Below are positions 46,421-49,415 of a DNA stretch of 49,415 bases, piece after piece. The stretch is taken from the NCBI GenBank assembly GCA_000310025.1, contig FN649739.1:233760-283174 (forward strand), written 5' to 3'. Every line of letters begins with the position of its first letter. Positions within the stretch are counted from its first letter, which is position 1. The position numbers were made by a program, and so were the translations under genes. This DNA is from Ectocarpus siliculosus (taxonomy: Eukaryota > Sar > Phaeophyceae > Ectocarpales > Ectocarpaceae). Under the pieces are notes generated by a model, which saw only the letters and a list, made by a program, of their open reading frames with translations, searched no databases and was not told the DNA's origin.

Positions 46421-46575
46421 GCATCGACCGCGCTAGCCGGCTGACCATTGAAACGGCGTCAGCCTCAGTTCGGTGAAAAACAAAATGTGCTTCTTCAGGC
46501 CACGATGTGGGACCCTGTGACCGAGCGTTATGGGGGAGTCTGTACGACTCTCCGGATTAAAGACAGATACCGTGG
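46421..46575. repeat. Dispersed repeat family 3, copy 2
   Basis: It has the same block order as 36643-36799: GCATCGACCGCG, CCGGCTGACCA, CGTCAGCCTCAGT, GGGACCC, CCGGATTAAAGACAGA. It is in the same orientation. Confidence 0.7.
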
Positions 46576-46796
46576 CCATAACAGAAGAATACCCCACGTT
46601 TTTGCCTTGGCTGCTACCTCCTTGGACATGAGTGTGCGATCACTCACATGTTCGCTGAAATTTCATACCTCCCCCACGATTCCCTCCCCCCATGTAGAAT
46701 GGGGTTTGACGCTGTTGGCAAAGAGCTGTAAAACGTGCCACCCCAAATGTAGCTGCCCCCACGCTATGAAACGAACGCGTGACACATGGAAACATG

Positions 46797-47110
46797 GACG
46801 AGTGGAGTGAAGATAGCTGCATAAGAAAACCTCACGGGTTGAGTGATGTTTGAGATTGCCGGACACATAGACGCGTTGAGTGAGGATAGCTGCGTACTGA
46901 AACCTCATGGCTGATTGGTATTAGAGAGTGCCGGACACATTGAAGCGTTGAGTGAGGATAGCTGCATACTGAAGCCTCACGGGTTGAGTCTATTGCCGTA
47001 CACATAGACGCATTGATTGAGGATGGCTGCATACTGACACCTCATGGTTGACTGACGTTTGATATTGCCGGACACAAAGACGCGTTGAGTGAAGATTGCT
47101 GCATGCTGAA
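46797..47110. repeat. Five-copy tandem repeat of about 65-72 bp
   Basis: The anchor GTTGAGTGAGGATAGCTGCA recurs, with changes, near 46803, 46875, 46946, 47011 and 47083. Each is followed by ACTGAAACCTCA.GG and a (GCCG)GACACA.AGACGCG segment. Units differ by small substitutions and indels. Confidence 0.85.
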
Positions 47111-47799
47111 AACCCAAAAGTAACTTAGTGAGGGGACAATTTGAGATTGCATTTACACCTAGACCCGGTCCCCAACCTGTACCCGAAGCCCCCCCAAAAA
47201 ATAGAGGCCATGCCCCCCCCCCTCTCCCCCCCACCAGTGGAAGAGGAGGGTACAGTCCAAAGTAATCGCAGGCTTACCCGAGGTCAATGTCTGTTGGCAC
47301 GGCATTAAAAATACGAGGCCCCATTGGGTGGTGGAGGACTAGAGCTAAGACACCCCGAAGCTCTTCGGTGCGTGATCCAAAACGGATCAGACGGTGGAAG
47401 GGGGGAGGGTGTTCGTTGCCTGAAGTGGATCTATAAAACTTGGAGCCACCAAATAAAGCTTATTACTCACCATCGAGCACAGACCGACAGACGACTGACC
47501 AACCACGCACGAAACGCGGAGCTAGATGTGCTGTGCGCGCAATGCATTGTTTTCCGATGGGAGAGAGGCGAGTACAAAGCAGTAAGGAACTGTTGGCCAA
47601 ACGTTCGGCAGATAGGTCTACTCGGAGCGTGTGGGGTAGCCACCCATGGTGGCGCGTACATGAGAAGCTGGAAGTTGGTGTACGCTCCATCCCGGAGTGT
47701 GGTAGGATCTTAGGCTATGCAAGTCGTACCTGAACTCATTTTGGTGAAAATGACCTCCCAGGAGAAAAGAATTATGTACCGCGGGACTTCTGAGATGGC

Positions 47800-49415
47800 A
47801 AAATTGGGTGGTCGGGGGACGTCTGGGTATTTACTACGCAGAGGAAGGAGGTGTGAACTTGGGTCTACACTACGAGCCCATGTTGGAGGCGCTATTTAGC
47901 GCCGGTGAGCCGGCGAAAGAACCGACAGGAACAGCAACCCCCACCGGACGCTTGGATTGGGAAGGCCGAGTATTCCGTATACCTTCCTGAAAACACACAA
48001 CAAACAAGCGGCCACCGCCCAGTTGACGTTGAGATCATGAGCATGGTGAAGAAGCCAAAAGGTTGGAAGGAGAAGCTGTGGGAGGGAGAAAGGTTGGAGC
48101 TGCTACTGTTTTGGATCCTAATGGACATGACGAGGATAGATTTCAAGTACTGCTGTGACAGGGAGGGATCACGTTGACTAGCAAAAGGGGAGAAGAAAGT
48201 AGAGAGTCGAAAAACGTCCGGGTGAATTCACCAGGGGAGACAGCCACGAATGCATGGGTGTTGACGTCGAGAAACTGTCGAACTACGGAAGGAAGTTTGG
48301 ATGGAGGGTTTGCATCGCGAAGACGATAGAAACAGAGGAGGTAAGGAGGCAAGAGGCGAGGGTGATGGAGACAAAGGAGTGACCGGGGTGGGGGGGACGA
48401 GCAGGAAAGTCAGAAGAACGCCGACAAGAGGCGGAAGCCCAGCAACACAGTGAACATAATATCCAACAGGGAAAGGCACAAGCTGAGAGTGGGATCGTTG
48501 AACGTGTGCGGGTTTGCAAGGAGTGAGCGCAAACGGTTGGAAATAGTGGACCAAGTAGAACAAGGCGATCTAGATGTAGGGGGGATCCAGAAGACGTGGG
48601 AACTGAAGGATGGAGGCATCGTCAGTAAACTAGGGAAGTATCGGTGGGTAGGGAATGCAAGAAAGGGCTTTGACCCCATGAAAAGGGGGGAGAGGGGGGT
48701 CGGATTCCTGATCAAGGAACGCTTGTTTGACGTAGTGGAAGTACTGAGTTCGAGGGAAGCCTATGGCTTGAGCTACCTGGGGAGGTGAGAAGGACTTGTT
48801 TTAGAGAACGTATACGTACCACCGTCGTCGAAGAAAGTCGCGAGCAAGGCGCAAGAGGCACTCTGGACAAACTGGGGAAGATGCCCAGAGGTTCAGTAGG
48901 AAGGGTGGAGTTGTCATGGTGGGCGATTTCAACTCAAGAGTAGGGAAAGCTTCGAGTAGGGGGCAGGCGATCGGACAGTACGGAGAAGACAAGGTAAATG
49001 ACAACGGAGTGAGAATGCTTGAATTCTCGGGAAGTAACGAGCTGATGGCGTTGAACGGTAGAAGGGAATACGATAAGCCGGAGTTTACCAGGCAAGGGGC
49101 AGTTGGGTATTCGATTCTCGACTACATCCTGATACATAGGGGGGAGCACACAGATCCCAGCGTTGCACGTAAGTGCAACAGACGCAGGCTCAACCGACGG
49201 TTGATTCCCTCATATGGGCAAACATCGACCGATCTAGGAAGGTGGAGAGTAAGAAATAGAGGAACGTGTTCCGTTGCAGAGTAAAGCGTATGGGAGACGA
49301 AGAGACACGTCGTGAATTCCAGAAAAGGGACTGACCGGTAGTGTAGAACAATTCAGGAAATTGCTGAGAAGCGTTGAAGACGGAATGTAGACGTACAAGC
49401 AGCAGGGGACAGGGT
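47800..49415 (+). mobile_element. Decayed non-LTR (LINE-type) retrotransposon, 5' part, cut by window edge
   Basis: The element carries an APE-type endonuclease split over frames (48450-49284). After it, the end of the window reads EETRREFQKR and, after a frame change, SVEQFRKLLRS, typical of the spacer before reverse transcriptase. Upstream frames (RLGIYYAEEGG region near 47810-47990 and KPKGWKEKLWEGERLELLLF near 48048-48110) may be the remains of its first reading frame. Stops and frameshifts throughout mean it is inactive. The 5' limit is a guess. Confidence 0.65.
48450..49284 (+). pseudogene. Broken APE-type endonuclease of the LINE element
   Basis: The first part (48450-48788) has VGSLNVCGFARSERKRLEIV, DVGGIQKTWE and RGERGVGFLI, then stops. 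The second part (from 48916, another frame) has MVGDFNSRVG, NGVRMLEF and SILDYILIHR. These are the ordered motifs of the endonuclease/exonuclease/phosphatase fold used by LINEs to nick the target. The usual catalytic Glu (QET) reads Lys (QKT), and the GDFN Asp and Asn are kept. The frame break and this change mark it as dead. Confidence 0.75.

Larger units (their letters stand above)
46178..47800. other. Repeat-rich stretch between the repeat-protein gene and the retroelement
   Basis: I find no exon continuing the repeat protein here. It contains dispersed repeat family 3 copy 2 (46421-46575) and a tandem repeat (46797-47110). A 129-codon frame (47324-47713) without recognisable similarity may belong to the 5' part of the neighbouring retroelement. 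Confidence 0.5.

Noticed and set aside
46797-47110. Regularly spaced repeats considered as a CRISPR array
   Set aside because: Repeats are imperfect, spacing varies, there are no unique spacers, and the genome is eukaryotic.

Overview
This is a eukaryotic nuclear window with spliced genes, introns mostly of several hundred bases, many GTT/CAA, CAG and GGA microsatellites, and dispersed repeats. One gene carries what looks like a two-part plastid presequence (signal peptide plus transit-like stretch), and the coding style is GC-rich. Together these suggest a stramenopile with a secondary plastid, most likely a brown alga of the Ectocarpus kind. The organism is an inference; no marker gene settles it.

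Layout. (1) 1-853, minus strand: the start of a cysteine-rich unknown gene that runs off the left edge. Its 5' end is tandemly duplicated and frameshifted at 989-1193. (2) 1.2-4.0 kb: direct repeats, an interstitial TTAGGG array and a dispersed repeat. (3) 4063-11856, plus: an RNF10-type RING E3 ubiquitin ligase in seven phase-consistent exons. (4) 11.9-15.6 kb: intergenic. (5) 15601-21931, minus: a divergent mitochondrial-carrier-family protein in ten exons, convergent with RNF10. (6) 21.9-24.4 kb: intergenic, with a CT/GT satellite and a doubtful minus-strand exon pair. (7) 24420-28619, plus: a small multi-pass membrane protein, probably plastid-targeted, in seven exons and divergent from the carrier gene. 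(8) 28.6-35.1 kb: mostly non-coding, with one convincing orphan minus-strand exon (32860-33072) and a 450-bp element with about 150-bp inverted arms (33192-33640). (9) 35170-46177 or beyond, plus: a secreted protein built from about 100-residue repeats, with a TATA box and intron positions conserved between repeats. (10) 46.2-49.4 kb: tandem and dispersed repeats, then the decayed 5' part of a non-LTR retrotransposon cut by the right edge.

The genes are unrelated housekeeping or lineage-specific genes, as usual in a eukaryotic chromosome arm; there is no operon-like system. The most interesting material is the repeat protein with its exon-duplication history and decoy splice acceptors, a five-copy SINE-like family ending in CAA repeats, and the long-armed inverted-repeat element.

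Exon limits were read by eye from GT..AG sites, reading phase and family similarity; no transcript evidence was available.
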